Source of the DNA: Daucus carota subsp. sativus
Lineage: Eukaryota; Streptophyta; Magnoliopsida; Apiales; Apiaceae
DNA length: 64,000 bases
NCBI RefSeq assembly: GCF_001625215.2
Contig: NC_030385.2
Coordinates: 35,799,598 to 35,863,597 of the forward strand
Direction: 5' to 3'
The position numbers were made by a program, and so were the translations under genes. Below are positions 1 through 11,938 of the stretch, piece by piece (position 1 is the first letter of the stretch; every line of letters begins with the position of its first letter). The notes beneath the pieces are model-generated. The model was given only the letters and a program-made list of their open reading frames with translations, searched no databases and had not been told where the DNA came from.

Positions 1-3000
1 GAATCTGGATTATACTTCTTAAGCATCGATACATGAAAGACGTTATGAATGTGCTCCATTTGCGGGGGTAACGCCAATTCGTATGCTACTTTACCTACAC
101 GCCTCAAGATTTCAAATGGCCCCACGTATCGGGGACTTAGCTTGCCTTTCTTTCCGAATCTGGACAATCCTTTCCATGGTGACACCTTCAGTAACACTGC
201 TTCTCCGTCTTCAAATTCTACGTTCTTCCGGAATTGATCTGCATAATTTCGTTGACGACTCTGTGCTGCAATTAGTCGTTTCTGAATAATTTCAACGACT
301 TCCTTTGTTTGTTGTACTAATTCCGGTCCAAGTATCTTGCGTTCTCCAACTTCATCCCAATATACTGGCGATCGACATTTGCGTCCGTAAAGAGCTTCAT
401 AAGGAGGCATCCCAATACTTGCATGATAACTATTATTATATGCAAACTCCACTAAAGGTAGATGTTCGTCCCAACTGCCTTTGAAATCGATTGTGCAAAC
501 ACGTAACATGTCCTCGATCGTCTGAATAGTTCTCTCACTTTGGCCGTCGGTTTGTGGATGATATGCCGTACTCATATTCAATTTGGTGCCCAAGCATTCT
601 TGAAAACTTTTCCAAAATCTTGAATTAAATCGTGGATCTCTATCTGATACAATGGATACGGGGACTCCATGACGAACTACAATCTCTTTCAAGTACATAT
701 GAACTAATTTATCCAAAGAGAATCTCTCATTGATCGGAAGAAAATGAGCTGACTTGGTTAATCTGTCCACTATCACCCAAATGGCATCATGGTTTGCTTT
801 GGTCCTTGGTAATCCTACAATAAAATCCATAGCAATATGTTCCCACTTCCATTCTGGAATCTCTAAAGGTTGCAATAATCCACTTGGTCTTTGGTGTTCT
901 GCTTTCACTCTTTGACACGTATAGCATTTACTCACCCATTCTGCAATCTCTCTTTTCATGTCTGGCCACCAATAGTTCTTCTTTAAATCTCTATACATCT
1001 TAGTGCTGCCTGGATGAATTGAATATTTGGAATTGTGTGCTTCCTGCAATATATCATTCTTTAACTCTGTCACCGGGGGAATCCATATCCTGGAAGAAAA
1101 TCTAAAAATCCCTTGATCTTCTTTCTGTGTACATAACTCTTCTCCTACTAACTTGTTTACATCCTGATCCATTACCTCTTCCTGGCACTTCTTAATCTTT
1201 TCTAATAGCTCTGGTTGAAAGGTCATGGTATACACCGCCATCTTTGTTGGTTCATGAATTCTTACCTCGATTTCCAACTTCTGAAACTCTCTATATAACT
1301 CCTCTGGCACAGTCAATACGTTTAACCTCTCCTTTCTACTTAAAGCATCTGCTACAACGTTGGCTTTTCCTGGATGATACTTAATCGTACAATCATAATC
1401 CTTAATCAACTCTAGCCATCTCCTTTGTCTCATGTTAAGCTCCTTCTGGGTAAAGATATACTTCAAACTTTTATGATCTGTATAAATCTCACATTTTTCT
1501 CCGTACAAATAATGTCTCCATATTTTTAATGCAAATACAATAGCTGCCAACTCCAGGTCATGAGTGGGGTACTTTTGTTCATGAGGTTTAAGTTGTCTAG
1601 AGGCATATGCAATAACTTTATCATGCTGCATCAATACACATCCTAATCCTTTATAAGAGGCATCACTATAAATCACAAAATTTCCTTGATCATCTGGAAG
1701 GGACAATACTGGTGCTGACACTAATCTCTTCTTCAACTCCTGAAAACTTTCCTCACACTTCTCATTCCATATGAACTTTTCATTCTTTCTAGTTAACTTA
1801 GTCAGTGGGGTTGCAATTCTTGAGAAATCCTGTACAAACCTTCTATAATAACCTGCTAACCCCAAGAAACTCCTGATCTCCGTGGGGGTCTTTGGTCTTT
1901 CCCAATTCATTATAGCTTCAATCTTTGCTGGATCTACCTTGATTCCCTCACGACTCACTATGTGTCCTAGAAATTGAACTTCTTGTAGCCAAAATTCACA
2001 TTTAGAAAACTTTGCATATAACTTCTCCTTTCTTAGTATCTCTAAGGCTGTTCTTAAATGTTCCGCATGCTCCTCAGCTGTCTTAGAATATATCAGAATA
2101 TCATCTATAAAAACAATCACAAACTTGTCCAAATACTTCTTAAAGACTCTATTCATTAAATCCATAAAAGCTGCTGGTGCATTCGTTAATCCAAAAGCGA
2201 TCACTAAAAATTCATAATGACCGTACCTTGTTCTAAAAGCTGTCTTAGGTATGTCCTCAGATTTGATTTTGAGCTGATGGTATCCTGACCTAAGGTCAAT
2301 CTTAGAAAAATATTCTGCTCCTTTCAACTGGTCAAACAAGTCGTCAATACGGGGTAAAGGATATCTATTCTTGATAGTAAGCTTATTAAGCTCTCTGTAA
2401 TCTATGCATAACCTCATACTTCCATCTTTCTTCTTTACAAACAACACTGGTGCTCCCCATGGGGATACACTAGGTCTAATCACTCCTTTTTCCAATAACT
2501 CTTGTAATTGTTTTGCCAATTCTTTCATCTCTACTGGTGCCATCCTATACGGGGCTTTGGATATTGGCTCCGTTCCAGGTGCTAAGTCAATTGCAAATTC
2601 TATCTCTCTATCTGGGGGAAGTCCTGGTAACTCATCCGGAAACACGTCTGGAAATTCATTCACTACAGGAATATTTTCAAATTTTACGGGTTCCTGACCT
2701 TTATCAATTACATAAGCAATATAGGCTTCGCATCCTTGACGTAACATCCTTTTTGCTTGCATCATGGTTAAGAACTTCTTCACTTGCTTTTGTCCTCTAA
2801 ACGTTATTATCTTATCGTCTGGTGCCTTTAGCATTACCTTCTTATTTTTACAATCTATCTGCGCACTATGTTTAGACAACCAGTCCATCCCTAAGATTAC
2901 ATCAAATTCCCCCAACTTGAAAGGTATCAAGTCAGCGCAAAATTTACTTCCTAAAATCTCAACTTCACAATTAGGACAAACTTGATTAACGGAAATACGA

Positions 3001-4391
3001 TCCTGATTAGCTAGCTCTACATTCATAGCCTCATTCAACAATTCAACCGGACAATTCAACTTATCAACAAAAGCTTGAGAAATAAATGATCTAGTGGCTC
3101 CGGAATCAATTAACACCTTAGCATTTAAAGAGTTTACGTTAAGCGTACCTGCCACAACATCGGCATCCTGAATAGCATCCTTCACTGACATATCAAAAAC
3201 TCTTGCCCTAGGAGGCTCATTCACTTCTGGAACAGTTCCCATGATTCTAAGTGCATTACTAACTGGAGCTGATGTTTTGCAATCCCTAGCCATATGTCCC
3301 TGCTTCCCACATTTGAAACATGCATATCCTATAGCTGGAGCTTTACTTGTCGAGCTCTTATTCCCCTGATCTCTTATCGCTGATGGGTTCTGACATTCTC
3401 TAGAATAATGTCCTTTCTGGTTGCACTTAAAGCACACTATGTTCGGCTTGTTACACACTCCTCCATGTCTCTTGCCACATATCTGGCATTCTGGTATAGA
3501 AGACCTCTGCTGATTAGCCTGATTTCCCATAATGAAATGACCACCTTGTCCACTACTGCCTATATTCTGTTTCTTAAAATTAGAACTCCTTCCTGCTTGA
3601 AATTTCCCTTTCTTCTGGAACCTCCCCTGATGGGATGGCCCTTCTCTATTGTCTGGCTTTCTCTTCTTATCCTCTTTAGACTTCTGAAACAACTCATTTT
3701 CAGCCTCCGCAATCATTGCCTTCTCAACCACTGCCGCATAAGTCTCCAATTGCAAAATAGCTAACTTGCTCCTAATCCAAGGTTTCAGACCTTGCTGGAA
3801 CCTCTTCGCTTTCTGCCTATCGGTCTCTACATAGGTTGGCACAAACCTAGCCAATTCCGCAAACTTATTCTCATATTCAACCACAGACATATTTCCTTGT
3901 TTCAGCTCTAAAAAGTTCAACTCCATTTGATCTTGAAGAAACCTAGGAAAATACTTTTCTAAGAACAGTTCCTTAAACCTCTCCCAAGTAATCTTAACTG
4001 TGCCTTCCATATTCTTCACAGATTCCCACCAATACGTTGCTTCATTCTTTAAGTAATGACTAGCAAACTTTGTTTTCTGATCTTCACTTGCTGGAACTAA
4101 TTCAAAACACTTTTCCATTTCTTTTAACCATGTTTGGGCTGCAATGGGATCTGCTGAGCCCTTAAACTCTGGAGGATTAACTGCCTGAAAAGTTTTAAAA
4201 GTTACCCTAGGATTCTCTTGATGTTGCTGTTGTCGGGTAAGATGAGCAGTTTGTTGTGCCAAAATTTGAATTAGTTGGGCCACAGCAGGATCTACTGGGC
4301 CTATGTTGACATTCTGGTTATCATTGTTATCATTGATACTGTTGGTGCCTTCAGGATCACTGTTGGCACGAGTATGTCTTGTTGGAGGCAT
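1..4391 (-). CDS. Ty3/gypsy gag-pol polyprotein, running off the left edge (element A)
   Basis: The frame opens at the ATG at 4391-4389 and reads leftward to the window edge (about 1463 codons, no stop found). In order it shows a gag region, two CCHC zinc knuckles ([14 protein letters not shown] and [14 protein letters not shown], about residues 318 and 350), an aspartic protease with DSGATRSF (about 426), reverse transcriptase with FIDDILIY (the DD codons are at 2100-2105), RNase H with YSDAS, and an integrase with an HHCC region and the [11 protein letters not shown] signature. The order PR-RT-RH-INT is diagnostic of Ty3/gypsy. The translation just before the edge ([11 protein letters not shown]) is typical of the integrase C-terminus upstream of a possible chromodomain, which would lie outside the window. 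The continuous frame suggests a recently active copy. A chromovirus, Tekay/Del-like lineage is my inference. The 3' end and 3' LTR are not visible. Confidence 0.92.
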   Translation of the reverse strand, partial: MPPTRHTRANSDPEGTNSINDNNDNQNVNIGPVDPAVAQLIQILAQQTAHLTRQQQHQENPRVTFKTFQAVNPPEFKGSADPIAAQTWLKEMEKCFELVPASEDQKTKFASHYLKNEATYWWESVKNMEGTVKITWERFKELFLEKYFPRFLQDQMELNFLELKQGNMSVVEYENKFAELARFVPTYVETDRQKAKRFQQGLKPWIRSKLAILQLETYAAVVEKAMIAEAENELFQKSKEDKKRKPDNREGPSHQGRFQKKGKFQAGRSSNFKKQNIGSSGQGGHFIMGNQANQQRSSIPECQICGKRHGGVCNKPNIVCFKCNQKGHYSRECQNPSAIRDQGNKSSTSKAPAIGYACFKCGKQGHMARDCKTSAPVSNALRIMGTVPEVNEPPRARVFDMSVKDAIQDADVVAGTLNVNSLNAKVLIDSGATRSFISQAFVDKLNCPVELLNEAMNVELANQDRISVNQVCPNCEVEILGSKFCADLIPFKLGEFDVILGMDWLSKHSAQIDCKNKKVMLKAPDDKIITFRGQKQVKKFLTMMQAKRMLRQGCEAYIAYVIDKGQEPVKFENIPVVNEFPDVFPDELPGLPPDREIEFAIDLAPGTEPISKAPYRMAPVEMKELAKQLQELLEKGVIRPSVSPWGAPVLFVKKKDGSMRLCIDYRELNKLTIKNRYPLPRIDDLFDQLKGAEYFSKIDLRSGYHQLKIKSEDIPKTAFRTRYGHYEFLVIAFGLTNAPAAFMDLMNRVFKKYLDKFVIVFIDDILIYSKTAEEHAEHLRTALEILRKEKLYAKFSKCEFWLQEVQFLGHIVSREGIKVDPAKIEAIMNWERPKTPTEIRSFLGLAGYYRRFVQDFSRIATPLTKLTRKNEKFIWNEKCEESFQELKKRLVSAPVLSLPDDQGNFVIYSDASYKGLGCVLMQHDKVIAYASRQLKPHEQKYPTHDLELAAIVFALKIWRHYLYGEKCEIYTDHKSLKYIFTQKELNMRQRRWLELIKDYDCTIKYHPGKANVVADALSRKERLNVLTVPEELYREFQKLEIEVRIHEPTKMAVYTMTFQPELLEKIKKCQEEVMDQDVNKLVGEELCTQKEDQGIFRFSSRIWIPPVTELKNDILQEAHNSKYSIHPGSTKMYRDLKKNYWWPDMKREIAEWVSKCYTCQRVKAEHQRPSGLLQPLEIPEWKWEHIAMDFIVGLPRTKANHDAIWVIVDRLTKSAHFLPINERFSLDKLVHMYLKEIVVRHGVPVSIVSDRDPRFNSRFWKSFQECLGTKLNMSTAYHPQTDGQSERTIQTIEDMLRVCTIDFKGSWDEHLPLVEFAYNNSYHASIGMPPYEALYGRKCRSPVYWDEVGERKILGPELVQQTKEVVEIIQKRLIAAQSRQRNYADQFRKNVEFEDGEAVLLKVSPWKGLSRFGKKGKLSPRYVGPFEILRRVGKVAYELALPPQMEHIHNVFHVSMLKKYNPD

Positions 4392-4921
4392 TCTGTAAAG
4401 AAGAAACAATTCACTTAGTCGTTTTAAATCAAATTCTCTTTTTTATAAAAAGTTTTTGAGAAAACAGAATTATACATTTTTGAAAACATTTTTGAGATTG
4501 TTTAACTAAATAAATTGCATGCTTCTTTACAGAATGTAGAGCAATAAAAGAAAAGGGTTCAATATTATCACAAGAGTTTATGATTGGTACTGAAAGTAAA
4601 GTAAAGTAAAGCAAGTGCGATAAAGTAAAGGACAAGACTGTAAATACAAGATGCTGATATATATAAGTCAGTGCTGGAGATACAAGCGTCAAGCGCTTCG
4701 TCAAAAGTAAAGTACAACAACAGCAACAACAAGGCTATCACCTAGTCAGCTCGGTTAGTCTATATATACATGTCAAAATCTGCTGACAACCACAACCACA
4801 TACCCGTCATCTAGTCAGCTCCGCTAGTCTATATACATACATGTCAAAATCTGCTGACCTGATACATACTACACCCTACACACTAATGTACCTGGCACCT
4901 CCGCTCTACAACTACTATCAT

Positions 4922-5476
4922 TTAGCTCCCAGGAAAAGTAGGACCTCCAAATGTGTCCAACTCTTTCATTATCCAAATAGCCCAGTCTGCTAAGTCACCA
5001 TAACCCTCAGCCACGATATTAAGCTTTGCCATCGCATTCATTCTTACATCCACAATCCTCTGCCTCAGCTCTCGTTCAGCTCTACTAGGGTCCATCATCT
5101 GTATGATACGCTCCATCTCTCTGACCTGCCCAAGTAAGTACTGACGCTCCATCCTCATCGCCTCAAACTCATGATAAGGAACAGGGTCTGATGCAGGACG
5201 GAAAGAAGTGTGGATAGAAGAACCTCGGGTGGAACTAAGGGTACTGGGTGGGGGTCCACGTATAAAAGGCCTAGCATGATAAGTCGAGGGTATCTTTCTG
5301 GATGGAACAACTGCTGCTGCGGCCAACACATCCTCTAAAGAGGGTGAAACAGGCTGGCGAAGCTCAGGTCTCTGAGGAGGTGAGGGTCCATTAACTGTGG
5401 TGTCTGAATGTTGTGAATATGGAGGAATGATAGGGTCGGACATCATAAATATCTGCAAATCAATATAACAGAACAC
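4922..5476 (-). CDS. extra ORF in the leader upstream of gag of element A
   Basis: An open frame of 184 codons lies in the sense direction of the retrotransposon, between the PBS and gag. The more likely start is the MSDPII methionine, 11 residues after the first ATG. The N-terminal half is rich in Pro and Ser. It is followed by a predicted coiled-coil stretch (EFEAMRMERQYLLGQVREME and onward) and a C-terminal part ending DTFGGPTFPGS. It has no zinc knuckle, protease or envelope-like membrane segment. I do not recognise the family. Extra ORFs next to gag are known in some plant Ty3 lineages (for example Ogre/Tat), but this element otherwise looks like a chromovirus. It could be a genuine accessory protein or a chance frame. 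Confidence 0.5.
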   Translation of the reverse strand: MFCYIDLQIFMMSDPIIPPYSQHSDTTVNGPSPPQRPELRQPVSPSLEDVLAAAAVVPSRKIPSTYHARPFIRGPPPSTLSSTRGSSIHTSFRPASDPVPYHEFEAMRMERQYLLGQVREMERIIQMMDPSRAERELRQRIVDVRMNAMAKLNIVAEGYGDLADWAIWIMKELDTFGGPTFPGS

Positions 5477-5616
5477 CTATAAGAATTCCTGATAGCACAA
5501 GAGCCTACTTCTCACTAATACTCACCTCTCACGTTCTATCTATCTATCACTCATTTCTAATCCTAAACCTCTACCCAACCTAACCATCTAGGCTTGTTTC
5601 ATTGACTTAAAACCTG

Positions 5617-5630
5617 TCGCTCTGATACCA
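5617..5630 (-). other. primer-binding site of element A (initiator tRNA-Met type)
   Basis: On the minus strand this reads TGGTATCAGAGCGA, matching the 3' end of plant initiator tRNA-Met. It lies three bases inside the LTR end at 5634, as expected for priming of minus-strand cDNA. Confidence 0.85.
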
Positions 5631-5633
5631 ACC

Positions 5634-8600
5634 TGTGGCGCCCTCCAAACCCGGGTCAGAAGTTTGGGGTCCACATCTCAACATAAACCTGTAATTAATG
5701 ATATAATATATATAGTGACCCTTCACTGTCCTTGGATCGCAACAGGTTAAAGTATAAAACAAGCCACAACACAACTTTAATTATTACAAACCCAAATCCC
5801 AAAATAAAAACTTAAATCTTACAAGCTTACACGTCATTTGTGTCTCGTTATTCAAACTAGTACATATATGAAAAGCCAGGTGCTGCTGATAGCTCTCTTC
5901 ATCTCCTAGCCTGGAATCCTGACCTTACTACTAGCCTGAGGGTCATCGTTACCAACTTTCTCTGCCTTCACTGGAAAGAACATAAAATACCGCAAGAGTG
6001 AGCTAACCAGCTCAGCAAGTATAACAATATCAATTTAAAATATTAATCATAAGCTGAAGGAAACCAGTGGCTCAAGGAATCAATCTCAATACCAAGATTT
6101 GTTTTTAGAACATTGATTAGAATTGGATATTAAATTTATTTTTAAAAATCAAAGGTTAGGCTGCTGATCAGTCAGACACTAACCCCGAGCAGGTCCCACC
6201 ATGCTCGTTTATTGGATCCAAGGCACACATTGGCCTAAAGTGACCACTCATCTGGTCTGACCATTCATCTGGTCCAAGTTTAGAAAACTATCCAATTCTA
6301 TCACAATCAAGATGATCAACAATATTATTCAATAAAATAAGAACATCAATATCATAAATAAATTTTTGAAGCAGAAGCAACTACTATTCAAAGTGTCTCA
6401 AATGGATCTCAAAGGAGAAATGAGAATTATCTTCATGGTTTTAGCAAAGAATCAGAGATTGCCTTATAGGATGGCAAAGCACGTCAAAGTTTCGTGTTTA
6501 CATGAAGGAGGGTTCTAGGTTCACAAAAAGAATCCAAGTATAAATGAATGCTGTTAAGACCAAGAAACTGGAGTTTATGGAAAGAATCAATCAACTGTAA
6601 GTTATATGTCATAACAGATGTTATTTGGGGTCGTTCAACTGGTTACGGTCTGAAATAAAAGTGATTGATAACTGGTTGAGGTATCGAGGGTATATTTTTG
6701 AAATGAAATTAGGTTGTTATGGTAATCATTTAGAAGTTTTAAAGATGGAAGGTTTACAATTGAAATAAGTTTCGTAGCAGGTATCAAAGAATCGGTCAAA
6801 GGTTCAAGAATCAATAAGGTAAGTAATCCATAATATAGTTCAAGAAATCTGGTTGAAGGTTCAAGAATCAATAGGATAAATAATCCATAAAATAGTTCAA
6901 GAAATTTGGTTGAAGGTTCAAGAATCAATAGGATAAATAATCCATGCGATAATTCAATAGGTCACAGGACTTCATCAGAAAGTTCACTAAATAATCACAA
7001 CAGATACAACATATAATTGAAGGAAAGTCTGAGGGAACTTGCCTTATATAGCTGATCTCAAGTTTCAACTACGCTTGCTCGCTATACTACTCTATCACCA
7101 CTTGCTTTCCCTTCCTACGTCTCGCTTCTTCTGCTAATCACAACAATTCTTTATCAATATATGATCTCATACTATTCTTATCATCCTTTATTCGAAACGA
7201 GCTTCTATCTACCCTTCGTTTCACCCAAATCCGATTTACGGATCAAAAGATATGTCAAACACAATTTTATATCAATCACGTAAACACATAACATATCAAT
7301 CAGATAGCACATAGCTCATATCACATAAAATATTTAATAAAATATATTTTTCAAAAGAGGTTTGAAGTCAAACAGACTTTTCTGGTATTTATTAAGAATT
7401 TTTAAACATTTTTCGGAATTAAAACGGGTCAAAGAATCATTTTATAAATAAATAATCAATTTTGGATACTCGAAATCACGTCCGAAATCATTTGAAAACA
7501 ATTAACGAGCTTCAATCATATTTTAGAATAATATTTTAAAGCTCGAAACTATTTTTCAGAATTTTAAAATCATTTAAGATTATTTAAAATAATTAAATCT
7601 AATTAATAAATCAATTAAAATCAATTAATAATTAATTAAAACAATTAATCAATTAATAATTAAATTAATTGACTAATTATAATAATTAATTATTAATTAA
7701 AATTAATTAACAAATTAAATCAGAATTATTTTTGAATTAATAAATAATTAAAAACAATTTTTGAAATTAAAATAAATGATTTTCGAAATTAAAATTAAAT
7801 AAATAAAACTTTTAAAAGATTTTAAAAGTTCAAGGTTTGATTTGCAAACTTTGAAAACTCCAGGGTTTAAAATGACAGAAATACAACTTGGGTGGCTAGA
7901 CTTCACCACCTCCAAAAGTTCAGGGGCTAAACTGCAAATTTGCAGTCGCCGCCCCTGACTTCGCCGGAGGTGGCGATTCCGGCCACCAACAGCCTCCAAC
8001 TGATGCAGATATGGAGTACTCAGCCTCCACAACTAATCCATGCAATCAAATTCACCAGACACAGCCGGGATCGACCGGAAAAATCAAGAACAATCTCGCC
8101 GCCGGCGAGATTGTTTCCAGATTCCGATGAGGTCGGATTCGACCTCCTCCACCACGATGCTATACTGAAATCGACTCCTTTCAACAGCCTAAACGTGTTG
8201 GTGACTTCAAAATCAACCCAGATTCACCATATAATAAACTCCCAAATCGAATTAAAATTATTCATATGAACTCATAAACCCTAATTCCTAATTTCGAAGA
8301 TTAAACCTCAAATTGAACACGTTATTGAACTCCAAATCAAGCATATGATATACCAAAATGACCAGGAGAACATTATCTACAACATACAATCATCAAAACA
8401 CATAAACCACTTCAAAATCAAAAAGCCCTAATTTAAGCTTATTTAATTCGAATTTAAAACTCAAAATCCAAACCCACCTGATGATTCTGCACTGATTCTG
8501 ATGTTGGATTATGATTCTACTTGTTAAAACCTTCAATTTGAGTCCTTGAACGCCAAAATCCGAGTCCGATAACGCGTCCAAATCCTCGTTTGAATCTCAA

Positions 8601-9355
8601 GAACACGAAGAACTCTCTCGGGAATTTCTCGGTTTTAACTAGTTTTATGATTTTCGTAATGAAATAAAGTACGGTTAAGAATATTTATACTTATGAATAA
8701 TTAGTACCCCTTTTGATCATATATGGCATGAATATACAATGTTTAATAGCTTTATACTAATAAAACGGGTCCAATCGGTACCGGTTTTCGAGATAATCAT
8801 CAAGACGGGGCTTTTTAATCGGTCATTAGTATGCGGGTCCCACTGTCATTATTACAAGATAAGGATGAACATAAATATCTAGTTTCGCGTTTATCGAGAC
8901 AAACAGATAATTATCGAATACCGAAAACTCCGCCGGACCGGCTCCAGAACAAACTGTACTCCGGATCGAAAAAGTCAAAACATGAAAAGTGTCCGGAATG
9001 GTCAAATTAAGCTAAAGGTGAATTTTGTTGAAATTTTCGGGAAGTAAAATCTCGGTACCGTTGTAGGTTGACGGTTTTCGAAGAATCCAAATAATTAATA
9101 ATTAATTGAAATATACATAATTAAATCCGTAAATCCAATATAAAATCATCTGACAATACATAAATCGATATGAAAATATCTAAATAAACTATATTTTGTA
9201 CTGAACATATAAAAATTGATATTCCACAAATTTAATCAAAAATACATAACTAAATTAATAGAACAGGAACCAATTAATTCACAGAAATTCATATAAAATT
9301 CATATAATATTCATTAATCATTCAAATAATTACACGGATAATCCCAGATGTTACA
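5634..9355 (-). repeat. 5' LTR of Ty3/gypsy element A (about 3.7 kb)
   Basis: On the minus strand the LTR starts TGTAACATCTGGGAT at 9355 and ends GGGCGCCACA at 5634, just before the PBS, so it has TG...CA ends and is about 3722 bp. Its right boundary cuts the reverse-transcriptase frame of element B exactly, which confirms the insertion junction. The interior is AT-rich, with runs of 'taattaat' near 7580-7740 and a GC-richer block near 7930-8160. The small ORFs inside it resemble no protein I know. The partner 3' LTR is outside the window, so age cannot be estimated here. Confidence 0.85.
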
Positions 9356-11617
9356 AATTAACTCCTCAATGATGGGGATAGGATACTTATCAGGAATGGT
9401 CTCCTTATTAAGTGCCCGATAGTCCACACAAAAGCGCCAAGATCCATCTTTCTTCTTCACAAGTAAAACGGGGCTGGAGAACGAGCTTTTGGATGGCTGA
9501 ATAATACCCGCGGCTAACATTTCCTTTATGAGTTTCTCGATTTCATCTTTCTGACATTGTGGGTATCGGTATGGTCTAACTCCAACCGGATTGCTGCCTA
9601 CTTTTAGTGTAATGGAGTGCTCGTGGCCACGCTTAGGTGGTAACCCTGCTGGTTCAGCAAATACTTCACTATATTGTTGGACCGTATTCACCAGACTGCT
9701 GGGAATTTGCCCTATCTGGCATGCCTCCTGTGAGTGCACCATGTCCAGCCTATTACATTCTACTAAATACCCCTGCCCCTCCTTCCTTAAGCTCTTCAAC
9801 ATTGTTTTCAAGGACACCTTGGCTCTTGTTAGGGACAAATCTCCTGTTAAAATGACTGGGCTGCCATGTAGTTGGAACCTCATAACTTGAGTCTTTCAAT
9901 TGGTTGTGACCGGCCCCAAGGTCTCCAACCATTGCACCCCTAAGATCACATCGGATGTTCCTAATTCCAGTGGTAAGAAATCTTCGCACAACATCAATTT
10001 ACCCTCTAGTGCCAAGTTAACTCCCCTACAAATGCCCCTTCCTTTAATCGTCTCGCCATTCCCCAAGGACACTCCAAAACCCCCTGAATCTTCCACGGTC
10101 AATCCCAAACGTTGCACTACCGATAATGCCACAAAATTATGAGTGGCACCGGGGTCAATCATGACAATGACTTCCGCACCATCTATTGTTCCTCGAATCT
10201 TCATTGTTTTGGGGTTCGACAGCCCAACTACCGAATTCAGGGACACTTCGGTAGTCAATTCCTCTGTTGGCGACAAAGGGGGTTCGGTGCTGCCTTCATC
10301 TGTGCCATCTTCCTCGTCATCAATCAAAATAACACTCAATTCTTTTCGCCTACACCTGTGGCCCATCGTCCACTTATCATCACACCGAAAACAAATTCCC
10401 TTGCTCTTCTTCTCTTGTAACTCTTTCTCCGTGAGTCTCCGAAATTCTGTAGGCACCTTTGTGACATTACTATTACTGGTAGATTTTGGCGAGTACACTG
10501 AGGCTTGCGACTCCGAAGGTGTTGATCCCCAACTCTTGTGTGTCGTGGGGCTGGTTGGGGGCAATTGCGAATACACTGAACCAAACTGGCTGCCTTTGCT
10601 GTACGTACGGGGAGATATGGTTTTGATGGTGCTTAAACTCTGCTTTCGAGTGGACAAGGCTTTTTGTTTCTCCTCCACGCGAACAGCAAGTTCCATAGCT
10701 TGCTCCAAATTCACCGGGTTCAATAACCTCACCTCCACCCTCACTTCTTCCTTCAGCCCGTTTAAGAACTGTCCCAGCAAAATCTGTTCAGAAATTCGCT
10801 CCAATGGAGCTGCTGTTTCAATAAAACGCCTCTTATACTCCCCTACCGTGGACGTTTGACTCGTGGCCAGCCATTGCTCATATAACGACCCTCCTTCCGT
10901 GGGCCTGAACTGTCGGAGCAAGAATGTCTTTAAATCTGCCCAGAGCCTGATAGGCCTTCGTTTCTGCTCCCACTGGTACCACCTCAAAGCATCGCCCTCC
11001 AAAGCAACCGCCACGTCCTCTAACATTTCCTCTTCATTGAGTCGGTAAAACGTAAAATATCTTTCCACCCTTAAGATCCAGCCATCAGGGTCTGTACCAT
11101 CAAAGATGGGCATGTCCAGTTTCCTGTAGCGCCAATTTCCGGGTCCACCACCAGAACCCTTACCCCCAACAGGACCCATTGTACTGCCGCCCTCAGCCCC
11201 TATCGGAATCTGGCCAGATCTACTTGCAAGATGACCCACCGTCGACATTAAAGGGGTATCCTCCCCTTCGCCCTTACCTCCGAGTTCACCACGACTAGCC
11301 TTCAACCCCGAGTCTAGAGCCTTCAACTCGGCGTAAAACTTAAGTTGATCAGATCTGAGCATGTTCAACATGTGTTCTTGTTGCTCCCGAGCACGATTTA
11401 TGCGCCCCTCTAACCGCATCGACAGGGCTTCCAACTCATCGCCTTGTTTCTTAGCCGCCATGGCTTGACCCTCCAACAAAATCTCAGTCAACGCTTGTTT
11501 CATCGACGTCACCGCGGTTTCGACCGCTTTAGCTACCAGATCTGCCATAGTAGCCTCACTCTCCGCCGCCGTAGCTTCCAACTGCTCAAGACGCTGTGTC
11601 ACCGTCGGAGGCCCCAT
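9356..11617 (-). pseudogene. older Ty3/gypsy gag-pro-RT (element B), nonsense-mutated and truncated by element A
   Basis: Starting at the MGPPTV methionine (11617) the frame encodes a gag with a coiled-coil N-terminus, a retrotransposon gag core (around WILRVERYFTFYRL), a single zinc knuckle (CFRCDDKWTMGHRC) and an aspartic protease (MIDPGATHNFV). A TGA at 9893-9895 then interrupts the frame. The same frame continues past it into a protease-RT linker and the first RT motif ([22 protein letters not shown]), and is cut after PIPIIEEL where the LTR of element A begins. The codon expected there from related elements is tryptophan, so the stop looks like a single TGG-to-TGA change. The rest of pol should lie left of element A, outside the window. 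Gag and zinc-knuckle style fit a chromovirus (inference). Confidence 0.88.
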
Positions 11618-11626
11618 AGATCTAGG

Positions 11627-11638
11627 GCTCTGATACCA
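11627..11638 (-). other. primer-binding site of element B
   Basis: The minus strand reads TGGTATCAGAGC, two bases from the LTR end at 11641, the standard initiator tRNA-Met primer site. Confidence 0.8.
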
Positions 11639-11640
11639 CT

Positions 11641-11938
11641 TGTAATACACTACTCAAGATGCAAGACAAACTCTGCTGAATATTACTTAATAATAGTACT
11701 GGGAATAGAAATACAAAGCAAAACAAGTAAACACTGGCTTTCGAGAGGCCAGACTCTCCCGTCTAACAAGATAATTCAATTCCCAGATGATACCCTACTG
11801 TGCTCTCTTTTCCCCTTTCTAGCTCTGTTCTCTGCTCAATTACTCCTTTACCCTCACTGACTTTTGTAAGGACTTATTTGCCCTTGACTCTACGCCTCGA
11901 ATACATCGACAGCCGGCCCACCAGGTGGGTCTATCACA
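11641..11938 (-). repeat. 5' LTR of Ty3/gypsy element B (about 298 bp)
   Basis: On the minus strand it runs from TGTGATAGACCCACC (11938) to GTGTATTACA (11641), next to the PBS. The length is usual for short-LTR chromoviruses and very different from the 3.7-kb LTR of element A. The 3' LTR is not in the window, so a target-site duplication cannot be tested. Confidence 0.75.

Larger units (their letters stand above)
4392..5633 (-). mobile_element. 5' leader of Ty3/gypsy element A, between PBS and gag
   Basis: This 1.2-kb internal leader separates the 5' LTR from the gag start. It begins on the minus strand with a primer-binding site (5617-5630) and contains a sense-strand ORF (4922-5476). Around 4735-4860 there are two similar 60-70-bp blocks (each with 'agtcagctc.gttagtctatat' and 'catgtcaaaatctgctgac'), a local tandem duplication. 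No function can be assigned to the rest. Confidence 0.7.

Noticed and set aside
7748-8269. Small ORFs on both strands in the 3.7-kb LTR
   Set aside because: They overlap each other on opposite strands, have no domain and lie in LTR non-coding sequence.
10143-10859. 238-codon plus-strand ORF
   Set aside because: It is the antisense shadow of the element B gag-protease frame.
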